Below, piece by piece: positions 22,286 through 34,733 of a stretch of DNA of 64,000 nt (the stretch's first letter is position 1; each line of letters starts with the position of its first letter). Where the stretch lies: positions 1 to 64,000 of the forward strand of contig QANU01107522.1 in the NCBI GenBank assembly GCA_003254905.1, written 5' to 3'. The notes beneath the pieces are model-generated. The model worked only from the letters and a program-made list of their open reading frames with translations. It searched no databases and had not been told where the DNA came from. This stretch comes from Nissolia schottii. Taxonomy: Eukaryota; Streptophyta; Magnoliopsida; Fabales; Fabaceae. The position numbers and the translations under genes are program-made.

Positions 22286-22546
22286 GTGTTTTAAAGATAA
22301 AGTGAAGATATTGAGAATAAGAGAGAGAGTGAATAATTTGACAAAGAGAGAATGTCAATAGTGATTGAATTTTTTATCGTAAGTTGTGATCCCTACTAAA
22401 TGTCATTGTCATGGTGTTTTAGGGTGTACATATTTGTGCCTAAAGACAATATATGTGACTATTATATGCCAAGTGCGATGCCCACCATCATTTGCAATAA
22501 TTTTTTAATTGAATGAAGCTAAAATCTATTATCAATTTTTTCTTAG

Positions 22547-23194
22547 GTGAAATTAATTAGATTGTTGCACCTATGTTTGTGTTGGGCTTAAAGTGATGAG
22601 GGGAGCCCAAAATCGGAGGAGATTTAAATCAACGAGTTAAGTGAGACACAAAAATGGATTAGGCATCATATTTAACCCAAAACTTTAAAGCAATAAGTTT
22701 ATGAATTTTTTCAAATATATGCTTTTCACTTAGTTTAAATTTCATCAATCACTACTAGATTTGTGAAATTAATTAGATTGTTGCACCTATGTTTGTGTTG
22801 GGCTTAAAGTGATGAGGGGAACCCAAAATCGGAGGAGATTTAAATCAACGAGTTAAGTGAGACACAAAAATGGATTAGGCATCATATTTAACCCAAAACT
22901 TTAAAGCAATAAGTTTATGAATTTTTTCAAATATATGCTTTTCACTTAGTTTAAATTTCATCAATCACTACTAGATTTGTGAAATTAATTAGATTGTTGC
23001 ACCTATGTTTGTGTTGGGCTTAAAGTGATGAGGGGAACCCAAAATCGGAGGAGATTTAAATCAACGAGTTAAGTGAGACACAAAAATGGATTAGGCATCA
23101 TATTTAACCCAAAACTTTAAAGCAATAAGGTTATGAATTTTTTCAAATATATGCTTTTCACTTAGTTTAAATTTCATCAATCACTACCAGATTT
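22547..23194 (+). repeat. 216-bp tandem repeat, three units
   Basis: Units begin GTGAAATTAATTAG at 22547, 22763 and 22979, giving an exact 216-base period twice. They are nearly identical and each closes with ATCACTACTAG. Only one unit is present at the matching place in copy 1 (20237-20452). The junction word CACTACTAG resembles a CACTA terminus, so the array may have expanded at a transposon end. Confidence 0.85.
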
Positions 23195-23480
23195 GCAGTG
23201 AACAATTTGTGGCGAACACGATTTCGGCGCAAATTTGTGACAAAATTTGCGATGAACTAAATTTTTTGGCATTTGCGGCAAAAATTGCAATGGACAGGTT
23301 TGTGATGAAATTTGCGGTGGAATTAATGGCAGAAATATTTTGCGACGAAAAGCTTTGCCGCAAATTTATTTTCAAATTAATCCAAAAACTAACTTTTTCA
23401 GTTTGCGACAGAAAATTCCACCGCAACATAATTTCCAAATTAATAAAAAAAAAAAACTGGGCTTTGAGACAAAACCGTTC
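23186..23480 (+). mobile_element. CACTA-like subterminal fragment
   Basis: Contains many short TTTGCGG, TTGCGACG and CCGCAAA motifs in both orientations and matches 20460-20690. The reading frames on both strands here are produced by these repeats and are not genes. No complete element is present. Confidence 0.45.
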
Positions 23481-24143
23481 CACCGCCAATGTATTTAGTA
23501 AAAATATTGAGAAAAGCAACTTGAATTTGGTATACACCTTTAACCTAAGATTCGAACAGGGACGGCTTTGGAGATATGAATGATGATACCCACCACTAAG
23601 ACATCACTTAATTTATTGATAACTCATCTATTGGATGTATTTTTATAGATATTCATAAAATAACCCTTTGGCATTACTAAGTTACTGAGCAGCCTCCTAG
23701 TGTCTTCACATCTCAGTCTTTCCCCTCATTCCTATCATTTTCCACCTAATCAAACATAGTGCAAGTTTTAGCGAATTTTAACTTCAATCTCATGAAACAA
23801 CTCCGATCTTGGTCTTTTTTCTTTCAAAGGATTGTGATGTAATTTGCAAACTATTTTTTCTTTTGTTGCTACAATTGGAATATTTTGACTTAATACGAGA
23901 TTGATGAAACAATCGTCGCTCATGCATTGACTGATTTTGAAAAACCCTAGGAATTACTTCCTCATCTCGTGGACCAGCTTTTGACTTGGGATGCATTTGT
24001 GTTATTCTTGTGTTGCAAATTTACGTTTGGCATTATTTGTTTATCATTCTCATGGTATTAATTTCTTTCTTGAAAGTCCTATGTATGCTTGTAGGCTATG
24101 AAAACTGAACAATTTGCTCGAGTTGGAGCGTTAGCAACCAGCT
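23481..24143. other. Intergenic DNA
   Basis: No gene is seen. A CCTAAGATTCGAACAGGG phrase near 23545 looks like a Pol III B box on the minus strand (possible SINE relic), not enough for a tRNA. Confidence 0.4.
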
Positions 24144-24397
24144 TGTTAAACATTTCGAATAAACGATTAAAGAAAACACGACAAAGACTAGAAAGAGATT
24201 ACAGAGAATAGAAAAATATTATATTATCAAAGTTGTGTCGCTTACAATGAAATAAAACATATTTATATGTTAAGAACATAATTAAAAATATAAAGATAAA
24301 ATCAATTTAAATGTTAAACTAAATCAGTCTAAATTAATCAAAGATATAACACTGATTTTATTTTATTCTAATAGATATTCAACATCCTCCCTCAAGG
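24144..24397 (-). mobile_element. Copia-type LTR with adjacent polypurine tract
   Basis: On the minus strand the LTR runs from TGTTGAATATC at 24384 to TGTTTAACA at 24144 (241 bp). It is immediately preceded by the purine tract CCTTGAGGGAGGA (24397-24385), the usual arrangement of a copia 3' LTR. No integrase or reverse transcriptase remains next to it, so this is the truncated 3' end of an element. Copia assignment rests on LTR length and the tract, and is inference. Confidence 0.6.
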
Positions 24398-26673
24398 CAA
24401 ATCAATGGAGGTTGTTAGGCAATAGGCAACATCGGGGCTATGCAGATGCAGTAATAGACAATATCAGGGACTGCACACAGGCAACGATAGACATCATCGG
24501 GGGCTGTGGCTACACAGAGGCTTCTGAAGTTTATTTGAAAATAGAAATCTACCTTCTGAAGTTCTTCCCATAGGTCACCAGAACCATGCTTCCTCTTGAA
24601 AGGATAAAACAAAAGTACCCTTTTAATAATAAATCATATTCTGAATTCCAAAAGAAAATCATGGAACCGTACATACTTTTTGCAAATTTTTATGCCTAAT
24701 ACAGGGAATGTGCATTGATAAATACCTGACAAATCGCAACTTTACACAATTTAATTTTTTTATTGTTCCAATAAAATATGAGGCAGAAACTGAAAACGAA
24801 AAACAAAAAAGAAGAAAAAAAAAATCTAAATTAGAAACTTAGGACCGATGGTGGAATCAAACGTTAGGAAAAGGCCACGTATGGCTTTCCCAACCCATAG
24901 CCACTCCCTCGAAAACACAATGCTCCATACATACCTCTTCACTCCACTCATCACCTTCCTCTGCACCAACCATGGTTCAAAGTTTCTACTCTTTATTAAA
25001 TTCATGTTATGTTCATTAATCAGGTGCTAGATAAGAGAAGTGTTTTCTTTATCTGTTTTATATAGATGATGATGATGATTTGGTTTTCCCCAAAGTTTAA
25101 CATTTATGACGTATCATTAAAGGATAGAATAGCATTCAAGATTAAAGGATACAAAAGAAGTGGCATGAAAATTGTAGGCTCATTGCAGGTGTTCTTTAGA
25201 AAGTATTATTATTATTACCTTTCTATCCAAATAAAAATGAAGTTTTTATACTTTCTTTTGGATCCTTGCAGCAAAAAAAAGGTCGGAAACAAATAATATG
25301 GTAAAGGGAAACCTTTCTGAACACCCTTGAATGGTAAGGCAGATTGATCTAAGATCCATTATTGGACTGGATTTCAGATGGTATGGACAACTATTGTCTC
25401 AACAAAGAACAAATAAGATTATAGGATTGACATATCGTATTCGAAAGGTAACATGAAGTGAAGAATTCGTAATTCGCTCAATAAATTCGAGAAATTGTGG
25501 AGAAGAAGAAACTAAGTACCACAAAAGAAAAAAGATTAGAATGAATTTACCTTTTAAGAGTTTCAATTGGAGGGTTGTGTTGAACCCTGTTTTATCACTA
25601 AGGGTAACCGTTTGGGTTCAAAACCTCTCCTATCTGCACATTGCATAAACAGAACATAAAAGCAAAAAATTCATCCATTAATCAAACCTTGAATTGAATC
25701 AAATCAATTGGACGGACAGAGGAAGAGATAAAAGAGAAGGAGGGTTACCACCTTTGATTATTAAAGGGAGAGAAGAGGAGAGGGGGACTTAGGCCCAAAA
25801 TGGTTGATGGCACAATCGAGCGCCCATGTGTTATAGGAAGGAGCATGGGTAGGGATATTCTAGAGTGATATTTGATGACATGGGTTGATAGTAAAAAATG
25901 GATATTCTTAGAAATATTCTATAGAGCGAATAGATGAATGATATGTGTAAAAAAAAAAAAGTTCAAAAGGTCTTAACTTATTATAAATATAAGTTCCTTT
26001 AATAAATGAAATATGTTTAACCATTTTTCTTACTATTTATCTCCTTCCTCCTAATTTTTTCTATCACTGTGCATGCGATTGCGATTTCCGGTGGGGTCGA
26101 ACAATGCTAGGTGCAAGCGTAGACGCGGACGTGGTTCTTAGCTGTGGCTGTTGAATTGTGGCAATATGTCAAAGCAAAAAATGGAATTACAAAAAGGGCA
26201 AGGAGAAGGGTGTGAGGGGTGAGATGTCATGATGTCATGATATCGCTAATGCATTGCGAGGGACGGGAGGGGCGTGTCTAGAAGCACCCGATAAGTTGCT
26301 AGTGTTGTAATCACTTTATTACATTTTATGCATGTGTAGTGCTTGGTTTTGAAAAGTTAAAACGAAATGGAGGGAGGAGGGAGTATTAGGTAAGGAGATT
26401 AGAGAAAGTGTAAAGATTATGGGGTGTCGGGAAGAGGATTGGAGAAAAAGAGAAGATGTGAGACAGTCGATTAGTGAATTTAGAACTGAAAAACTGACAA
26501 CTTGACAAATTATTTGACGTGGCAATTTGTGAAGGCCTTGCATAAGGATTAATATATTACAAATTATAAATAGATAAACATATTGACATCACACATTCAA
26601 GCTTACAAAAAAAATAGAAATATCAACACGTGAGTAATTTTATGGTAACTTCATGAATTTTCATTAGCTTTTT
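24398..26673. other. Intergenic DNA
   Basis: No recognised gene. Short frames (24415-24612 minus, 24848-25030 plus, 25066-25296 plus) have no family signature. It includes A-rich and simple-sequence patches. The right end is presumably downstream DNA and 3' UTR of the minus-strand gene that follows. Confidence 0.5.
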
Positions 26674-27129
26674 TCAGTTGAAAGATGCTAAAACTCTCCA
26701 ACAAAAAAAATGATAATTTAAAGCAAAACTAACTAACCCAAACAATATGAAACTAAAGTAACAAATAAACGCAGCAAAAAGACTCCATGAGATGTTAGAT
26801 GGCCACGAAGCAGAAGAGCCATCCTTTTTTTCTTGGCTCTTCTTGATTGTCTCTCCTACTTTTACGTCTTGGCCGGAAGAGAGTCCTTGATTCACCTGAA
26901 CCTGAGCATTAGCTAAGGCTTCTATGACTTGTTCGTCATTCTCAATATACAAACCAAAGCTCTTGCTCCACTCCACTCTTCTTATCTTTAATCCTTTTCT
27001 TTCTTGCTCATTTTGCTCCTTGTCAACGCTGCTAGTAACGTCATTGTGCTCTTTAAATATCTCCTCCTCTAACATTTTCACAGTTCTTGTGAACTGATAA
27101 ACAATGTTCCTTATGATGCTTGTGCACAT
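26674..27129 (-). CDS. Acidic/hydrophobic-tail ORF overlapping the DUF688 3' end
   Basis: A 151-residue frame starts ATG at 27129 and stops at 26674. It overlaps the last 26 codons of the DUF688 frame in a different frame. After residue 18 it is Glu/Lys/Gln-rich, then has VEWSKSFGLYIENDEQVIEALANAQV, written here only as landmarks VEWSKSFGLY and VIEALANAQV. It ends in a roughly 30-residue hydrophobic stretch (SLFAAFICYFSF onward) that could anchor in a membrane. The composition looks coding. It could be the true C-terminal part of the upstream protein after a one-base sequence error or a missed intron, or a separate small gene. I do not recognise the family. Confidence 0.4.
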   Translation of the reverse strand: MCTSIIRNIVYQFTRTVKMLEEEIFKEHNDVTSSVDKEQNEQERKGLKIRRVEWSKSFGLYIENDEQVIEALANAQVQVNQGLSSGQDVKVGETIKKSQEKKDGSSASWPSNISWSLFAAFICYFSFILFGLVSFALNYHFFCWRVLASFN

Positions 27130-27959
27130 TTGTGGAGCATGTCAAGACAGGGCACTTAACAGCACAAAGCTTATGCTTCACACGCCAAGGGAACAACAGA
27201 AGCTCCATGCCACAACCCTTTGGAGAAGAAGCATGTGATGAGTGCCGCCTGGCTGACCCTGCTAGATAAGCCTCAAGAGGATAACCGCATGTATCGACAA
27301 CTTTCTTGCTGAGATCGTTGGGGAAATGAACAGCAGATGATGATGATGATGATGCAGCCAATGCAGTCGCATCAGGGAGAAAGCGGTTGATCATGTAAGT
27401 CGGAGATCGATCGCGGTTAGTTTCTGCAAGCTTTGATCTCAACCCATCATTGCTGCTGTTGTGATTCGCCTCCGATTGTTGGACCATGTCCAATGCCTCT
27501 GATAGAGATAAAACATCATCCTTGCTGTCCTCGCCGCCTTCGTCATCATCGCCATCACAACCATCGTCTTGATCAAATGCAAGAACACCGTTACCTGCTG
27601 CATCAACTTCAGCTGCTGCTGCTTTTGGTGGTTGCCAAAGGCAAGGAGGTAGCCTCGGCCGAGGGGTGTCTCCTCCATCGTGGATGCAATCGCTTATCTC
27701 CTTGTCTTTCGGCTTGCCCGGGGCCTGCTCCCATGAGAATGGAACACTTGTGTTTTGTAAGGCACCAAGTGAGCTTGATGAGCAACATGTACCTGCAACA
27801 AATGAAAAACCAAGTCGCCTTGCTGACAAGAAAGGTGCATTGAAGTTTAGCTTCCTAGGAGGTTTCAACAAATCCATGGTCTCCGGGGTTTCTTCTGCTT
27901 GTTCTTCCATGTTTGGGGGGGGGGCGGGGGGAGGAGCTTCTATAACTGGATCCACTATC
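27053..27959 (-). CDS. DUF688-type protein
   Basis: The frame reaches from an apparent splice acceptor (AATTGTCTCAG before 27959) to a stop at 27053. The first in-frame ATG is at 27910, giving 285 residues; a short upstream exon may supply an earlier start. Family hallmarks near the N-terminus are PPRKLNFNAPFLSARRL followed by VPFSWEQAPGKPK, the two conserved blocks of plant DUF688 proteins. Then come a Pro patch, an Asp/Glu-rich acidic stretch, a Ser run, and near the C-terminus GCGMELLLFPWRVKHKLC. No enzyme motif or signal peptide is visible and the molecular role of the family is unknown. The 3' end overlaps another coding-like frame, so the C-terminus is uncertain. It lies on the same strand as the ETO1-like gene, about 1.1 kb beyond that gene's stop. 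Confidence 0.75.
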
Positions 27960-29036
27960 TGAGACAATTAATAACTTTGGAAATATAAAAAATGTTGGTC
28001 AAAATTTGAGATCAGAGAGGACATGACATCTAGTTGGATGGAAAATAAGTAATTGCAGTTGAAAATATGGATATCTCGTGGAGATCATTAAAACCGAAGT
28101 ATTGGTTTAAACTGGTCACAGGTGGGTTGAAAAGCCCTTTCCATGTGGGAAGAGGAACAATAAGCCAGATATTACAATATAATTTTTATATAGGAAGTTG
28201 AAAAATAAAAAAGGCACCATGAGAAAAGAAAGAATAGTTCAGAGAGAAGGGGAGATGATCTGCATATCATATGCTCATCCTCACCATTGATTTATCACAT
28301 TTTTAATTTTTTTCCTTTTTTGAACTAACTAAAGTGAAGATGTGCACAAATTCTGTGCAATTTACATATGAGATGATCCTCTCTCTCCCACAAAAAGTTC
28401 ATAAAACGCGGGTAAAAAGTACCAAGAAAAACATAGATTAATCAAGTGCATGGAAACTTTATAAGAATGGTCTGGATAAAGCTTCTGACATTGAACTCAT
28501 CGCAGATACACCATTAAAAAGAGTTAGCTAGGGAAAATTCTGTGTTTATACAACAGAGGAGTGAAAAAAGTTGCAATACAATGTGAATTGGCAATTGCTC
28601 AGCCAAAAAATATTGTGGTAAATATCTAAATCTGTTACATAACAAATTGACTATCATGTACAAGTTTCATCCAAAACAGGTAACTTATCGCCATTCTTGC
28701 TGGCAAGGCATGGTGAGCAACAGCAGCAGCTGTCTGCACTACTTGAACCATAAGCTCACAAAACCATAATCCACTAACATATATTTACAATCCATCCTGC
28801 ACCCCTACTTCCCCTTCAGTTTCAACCCACATAATCTAACTCTCTTCCATTCTGTATTTCTGCATCCAGAACGCCAGCCTAAAGATATATAGACCATACT
28901 GTTTCCGGAGATAACTCAATAGATAAATAGCACCGACGATTACTGGGCCGTTGGGCGCAAAAAAAGGGCTGGATGGAAAGAATAGGCTTGTCCCCATAGG
29001 GAACACAGGGAACATGATCATTGATCTCTGATTCTC
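27960..29036. other. Spacer between the ETO1-like and DUF688 genes
   Basis: It must hold the 3' UTR of the ETO1-like gene (from 29036 downward) and the promoter and 5' exon or UTR of the DUF688 gene. I could not place a convincing first exon or polyadenylation site. AT-rich, no transposon signature seen. Confidence 0.45.
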
Positions 29037-32000
29037 TCACCTTCGTACATTAATTCGCTCTTGTGCTTTACTACAAAGCTCTAATGTCTCATCATGGCTA
29101 GGATCAAAACACAGGGCTGCTTCACAGTCCCGTACAGTAGAAACATAATCACCCATTGAATCATGAAATGCTGCTCGAAGATGTAACAGTTGTGGATCTG
29201 GCTTGAAACTGATGGCCCTCGAAAGCTCCGTTATTGCTTCATCTTCCTTGCGATCATCCATTAAAACTGATACAGAGGTTGCATGTCAGAAAAGGCGTGC
29301 ACACTTAAGACACATTGCACTAACTGGTTTCAACGGTTCAATACTAAATCATGATCATATCACTCTGTCATGATGCTTACAAAAAAGGTACTTCAGCATG
29401 AACAAAAGCCAAATATCAAAACCAGTAAACAACAATAATGCTCTAATAAATTAGGTCATCAAATATGAATAGGCTCAAACTGAAAAGATTTGCTGCCTCT
29501 CTCAATTCATAAATGACTGAAACTGATAAAATAAACCGGCCAAAATAAGCATGGAATCCTCTAAAAATATGTAATTTGAGGCATGTCAGACCTGCAACAA
29601 TGTTCCTTCAACAATTAAAACGATGCATAAAGCTCATTTCAATTTCAAATTAATAAATGTGCAAGATCCACATGTCATTTCCCACAATCTTCTACACTGT
29701 GATGTTTTGAAGAGATACGATAATTTCTAATTAGTTTCCATAATTACAATGAAAACAATCAAAGCTCAAGGAACTAAAATTGTTTTAAGGAAAACTGAAA
29801 TATTTGTCAATGAAATTGCACTTCACGTGGTTGAAGAGAAATTGGAGAGAAAGAAAGTGGAAGGAATGAGCATGGATTTTGAAATTTTCTCTTGCTTAGA
29901 ATTTGAATATGGAGAGAAAACAGAGAGGAAAGAAAAGAATGAGTGTGAGGCTCACAAAAAATTGTCATTACTTTTAGAGAGAAAACTGGAGAGAAAGAAT
30001 GAATTTATTTAAATAATAATTTTATCCTTATTTATTTTCCACTCTTAACATGTAGTAAGGATTAAATTGATTTCATGTGAGTATATTTTCTTTATTCACA
30101 CTGTTCACTACAACCAAGCAAAAGAAGGAAATGTTTCTTGTTTTCTTTCTCTTTATTTTCTCTTTATCCAAGCAATAGCAGAGAAAGTGAAATTTTAATT
30201 TTATGTTTTCTTCTCTCCATTTGCTCACAACCGAAGTTCCCACCCCCACATGCTCAAATATATAAGGAGAATAAAACAGAATAATATAATTAAGTGTATG
30301 GACTTTACCTGCTGCCCTATATCTGTAAGGGTAAGTCCTTAGAGGATCCAACTGTGTCACCATGTTAAGATCACTCTTTGCCATGTCACGATCACAATAT
30401 TCTGAACGTTTCTCATAAGCTGATGCATTATTCTGGGTCTTTGCTATTAGCTTTGTCATCACATCATATGCAGCTTTGTGCTGATTTTTGAGATGATATA
30501 CACGTGCCAAACCCTGATGTGCTCGTGTGTGCTTGATATTGAGGGCATGCTTGTAGCAGTCAGCAGCAAGGTCCAGCTTTTCGCAATCTACGTAAACACT
30601 CCCTAAATTATTTAGTGCCTACAATGTAAAGAATGGCAAAAATAAATTCATCATTTCAGAGCTGAAATAAAGTTAATATGTTTAATCTGAAAAAAAATGT
30701 AACACTCACTTGTCCCTTACGAAGACCATCTGAAGGGCATCTGAGAGCTTCCTCCAATAGATCAATCACACACTTTGAAGACTCAGAATCAAGACTTGAG
30801 TCAGCTAATGCATAAGCTTTGAGAAAGAAAGCTTCGAATGACCTTTGAATAGAAATTGATTCCTCAGCCCTTGCTAATGCTTCTTCACGATTACCAGTAT
30901 CATACAATATCCATCCTTCATAGACAAGCCTTTCATGTGCAGAAGAAGAATGATTTCTAGCTAGGCGCAAACTACGCATGGCTGCCTTTTGAGAATTTAA
31001 CCTGCAAAATCAAGGAACATTAATGCCCAAAATGGAAAGGGTTATGGATGAAAAATAATAGAAGACTGAAACAAATTAACTTTCTTACATGGACAAGCAG
31101 CAAAATTTATTAAGAAGAGTTCATAACTTAATATGATACATTTTTTATTGATACTAAAGAGTAAGAAACTAGCTACGAATAAGAAGTATACACACACATC
31201 ATCTGACTGGTCTTGTAAAGAGATATCAGCTTCCATGCGTCTCCCAACCAGAGAGGAGAAAATAACAACGGTCATGAATCATCTCTCTCAAAAGTTTAAG
31301 CCGTTGGGTAGAACATGAATGACATTTATATCATAACATGCCTCTTCACGCAAGAACCCTTTAGGCTTGAAGCATGGATAATGCTGAGTCCACCAACCTT
31401 TTGCTAAAATTCAACTTATTTTATCAGAAGAATGAGACAGCAAGGATCGAATTCCAAACTACTAGTCAAAGAGGCTTTGATACCATATAATGAATCATTT
31501 CTCCTAAAAGCTTAAGTTGTTGGGTAGAACATGAATGACTTTTATATCATGACAAACTAAAAGCAAATTATCGGTCAAAACTAATAATAGCTAAGAACAA
31601 AAACAAGAAAACATTTCAGTTAATTGTAAGACCTTTAAATGATGCTTGCCAATTCTGTAATTATCTGCTCAGCAGCTACAGAGAGAAAATGGAATTGGAA
31701 CAACATGACGTGCTCTAGAGCTGAGAATTTCTCCCTGCTTACTTTTAAACCACTCATATCACACAAACAGAAAACATACACACTTCATCCTTTCTCATTT
31801 TACCATTTCATCCTACAAAAATATTTATTGTTCATGCTCATACGAGCTCTAAAATTGTGATGATTTACATCAGTACCTATTATTTTGCCTAGTTTGATGG
31901 ATGGACATATGCCACAATTTCCTCTAATTTTGACATAGTAAAAAGTCACAAATCACAATAAACTAATCTATTTAGCAGCAAATAGCACTCAGAGTTTCAT

Positions 32001-34198
32001 GCACAAATATGTTCAGTTCAAACATAAAAATGATAACAAAAACAACCAACCCATATTTAGGCATAAATCAGCCCCGCTAATAACAGAGAGAAGTATAAAA
32101 CAACCCTATACAGAGAGAACGCTTTCCAAAAGAGATTTACGATGCAAACAAATATATATTTGAATTACTAAAAGCCTTAAACTCACCTTAACAGAAGGAG
32201 AGATTGCCGAAAATGTAAAATACTTTTCCCTGGGTCATTTTCTATCATCTTGTGTACAACAGCCAGAGAGCCAATATCATCAACAGAAGACCATTTGCTG
32301 TACAATTGTATCCAGCAATCTGCTTGAGTCCACTGCTGAGCAACAGGGTGGAGGAGTTCTACCAAGTGGTTGCCACGCATATTCCCATGGAGCATCATAT
32401 AATTTGGATCCAATGTCAAAATCGCCCTGACATCTCTGAGGGCTCCTTCATAATCCTTCATAGCAATCAAGAACCAAGCTCTCAATTCAAGGCAATCAGG
32501 AGAAACCTTGAACCCAATTATCTTATTGACTTCTGAAATGGCAGCTCCAATCTTGTTCTCCTCCAGCAAATAAACAGCCCGATACTTGTATGGAAACGAG
32601 AGAGTCGGATCTAAGTCGGTTGCAGAGGCCAAGTCCATCATTTTCTCCTTCCCAATACAATACAAAGACCTTTCTTCATACATCCAACCAACTGGTTTAT
32701 AATCAGAAATAAGGGAGCTAACCATCTTGTACGATGAATATATGTGGCCGCGCTTATATTTGGCCCTCGCTACACCCATTGAAGAATAAATATGTCCTGC
32801 CTCAACGGCAGCCTCAAACCAACGCTGTGCATCTTTGTATTCTTTTCTCTCAAGCATCACAACACCAGATTGGTGATAGGCTAGCTGCTTCTGCCAACCT
32901 TTCACCGCACACTCTCGCAGTCTTTCCAAGAGCATCACAGTTGTCTTAGACTTCAACTCTTCCTCCATCGCAACCTGACTCAAAAAATAATACAACAAAA
33001 AGGACACATGCCCTGCCATAGCTAATCTATCCCTACCTTCTGGACTACAAAACAATCTCATGACACTCGATCCCCGCATCGAACCGGGGAGCTCTCTTAA
33101 AAACACCTGCAAACAAGCAGCCACAAGCAAATACGCAGTCTCCTCCAGCCCATACTCAATCAGCAACACAGCATCATCCATATCACAAACCAGGGAGGCC
33201 AAATGAGCATCGCAAGCAGACTTCATCTCATCACAACAAAACTTATTAGCAAAAGAAAGCAGCTCGAGAACGACACTAGGGGGAAGCTGACTCAACCTCT
33301 TGGTCCTACTAAAAAACTCAGCAGCCACCATTGCCTCAACAGAAACCCCATTAAGGGAGAAATTTATCTTCTCCCTTCTAAACTCGAAGAATCCACCGCA
33401 CAACATGGCCTCGAATGGCCTCGAGAGCGAGGCCATACAGTATCTCCTACACCTAATTTCACTGTCACCAATGCAAAACCACATTTCACCATCACAGCAA
33501 CCATCATCAGCCTCAGAAGTTGAACATTCCTTAACAATTTCATCATCAGCAGCATCATCAACGACCTCCCTACGCAAACACGAACACCGATCAAACACAG
33601 ATCCAGGATCATACCCGGGGACCAAGCTAGCCTTGGGGCATTCAAGGTTTCCTCCACAACAATCCATCGACGACGATCCAATGAGCTCGTCGTCCCTCCT
33701 CTCGTATCTCAGCCACGACGCCAGCACGACTTTCGTGTGCGCGTCGGCAGCGTGCCGTCGTGCCGACTTGAGGCTCCGCCTGAACAGCTTGGGGTCCGGA
33801 AGCCCCCGGAAAACCGCGGCCTGCTCCAGAAACACCTCGGATTTCTCGAATTCGCTGCAACTCTCGAGCCTCCGATGAACGTCGGCGAGGGTTTCGACGA
33901 AATAGAGTGGCTTCAGGGAAGGTTCGATGGAAGGTTCTAGAAGCTCCGTGGTGGGAAGGCCATAAGGGAGAAGGCCCTCCAATACTACGTCGCGCGCTGG
34001 CGTTGTGGTTCTGATGTTTCGACCCGATTTGGTTCGGAGGGTTTGGGTTTTGGTGTGGTCGTGGAGCAGCTTCTCACCGACGCCGGCGGCGCCGAACTCG
34101 GCGGCTTCGGGGGAGGGGTTGAGGGCGTGGACCTGAGTGCCCTTACAACCATCAATGATCTTCAAGCTGCGAATCGAGGCGAAGATGTTGTGCAGCAT
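29037..34198 (-). CDS. ETO1/EOL-like: ETO1-like BTB/TPR protein (ETHYLENE OVERPRODUCER 1 family)
   Basis: Four exons on the minus strand: 34198-32187, 31001-30710, 30618-30309 and 29266-29037. They have canonical GT-AG junctions (for example AAG|GTGAGT and TTTGCAG|G) and phases 2, 0 and 1 that join to 947 codons plus TGA. Arabidopsis ETO1 is of similar size. The N-terminus carries KGTQVHALNPS. A BTB domain spans about residues 236-340 (FCIGDSEIRCRRY, ASLSRPFEAML). TPR-type helices follow, at about 446-475, 540-605, 769-832 and 867-930. In the known family the BTB part binds CUL3 and the TPR region binds type-2 ACC synthases, leading to their ubiquitination and lower ethylene output; the protein is cytosolic. 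No key block is missing, so it looks functional. Paralogue identity (ETO1 versus EOL1/EOL2) is not resolvable by eye. Confidence 0.95.
31272..31554. repeat. Dispersed repeat fragment in ETO1-like intron 1
   Basis: Two direct copies of a roughly 68-base phrase sit at 31272-31340 and 31486-31554, sharing GTTGGGTAGAACATGAATGA and flanking TATATCAT. They enclose about 145 bases with no coding signal. This looks like a relic of a dispersed plant repeat inside the 1185-bp intron. Confidence 0.5.
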
Positions 34199-34499
34199 CT
34201 TCTTCTGCTGATCTTTCTTTTTTTTTCAATTACACCAAAGTTTGAAAAGTTCGACTTAAAAAATTGGGACATTCGATGAAGGATTCAGATATAGAGAGAG
34301 AAGAGGAAAATTTGAGTTCGGGAGGATTGGATGAACGCAGAGGATAAGGAAAAACTTGGTTTTTTTTGGTTAGCTCAGATTCTCCTTTTTGTTTTTAGTT
34401 AGATCAGATTCCCTTTTCTGTTTTTCTGGTTTTTCTTATTCTAGTTTTTGTTTTAACGAGAAAAATAAAGGAAAGTGGACGAGATTGGGTAAATAATAA
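34199..34499. promoter_or_regulatory. 5' leader and proximal upstream region of the ETO1-like gene
   Basis: About 300 bases separate the ATG from an LTR-like remnant. The stretch holds CT-rich/AG-rich runs typical of plant leaders. No specific TATA or binding site could be fixed with confidence. Confidence 0.4.
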
Positions 34500-34733
34500 T
34501 AAAGAGAAAAAAAAAACATAGAAAGAAGAGAAGAAATAAAGAATTCAATTATTAAGAGTTTTAAATATGTTTGATATATGAAGTACTAAGAATTTATTTA
34601 TAGATCAATAAAGTGAAGTATATAAGGAAATATAAGATAATAAATTCTCTTTAATCAAATCTTAACTAAATTAAATCTTAATTAAATCAAAATAAGGGCA
34701 TTTACAAAATATTTTATAATACACTCCCCCTTT
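34500..34733 (-). mobile_element. Copia-like LTR remnant upstream of the ETO1-like gene
   Basis: On the minus strand a purine tract AAAGGGGGAG (34733-34724) is followed by TGTATTATAAAATATT at 34723, the usual order of polypurine tract then 3' LTR. The body is AT-rich and the far end is not clear. If real, it lies within roughly 300-530 bp upstream of the start codon. Confidence 0.4.

Larger units (their letters stand above)
22009..23460. repeat. Duplicated block, copy 2
   Basis: Direct repeat of 19705-20690 with high identity by eye. It includes the foldback (22034-22285), the linker with TGCACCTATG, the 216-bp tandem units, and a CACTA-like subterminal segment (23186-23460). Confidence 0.8.

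Noticed and set aside
22547..23194. CRISPR-like or satellite array
   Set aside because: Three 216-bp units without spacers in a plant genome; a simple tandem duplication.
23184..23583. Opposed frames of 117 and 124 residues
   Set aside because: Both are generated by CACTA-type subterminal motifs; neither reads like a transposase.
27433..27843. 136-residue plus-strand frame
   Set aside because: Antisense to the DUF688 exon; its His/Cys/Leu-rich composition comes from reverse reading of Asp/Glu/Ser codons.
33300..33878. 192-residue plus-strand frame
   Set aside because: It is the antisense shadow of ETO1-like exon 1, whose minus-strand reading has strong family identity.
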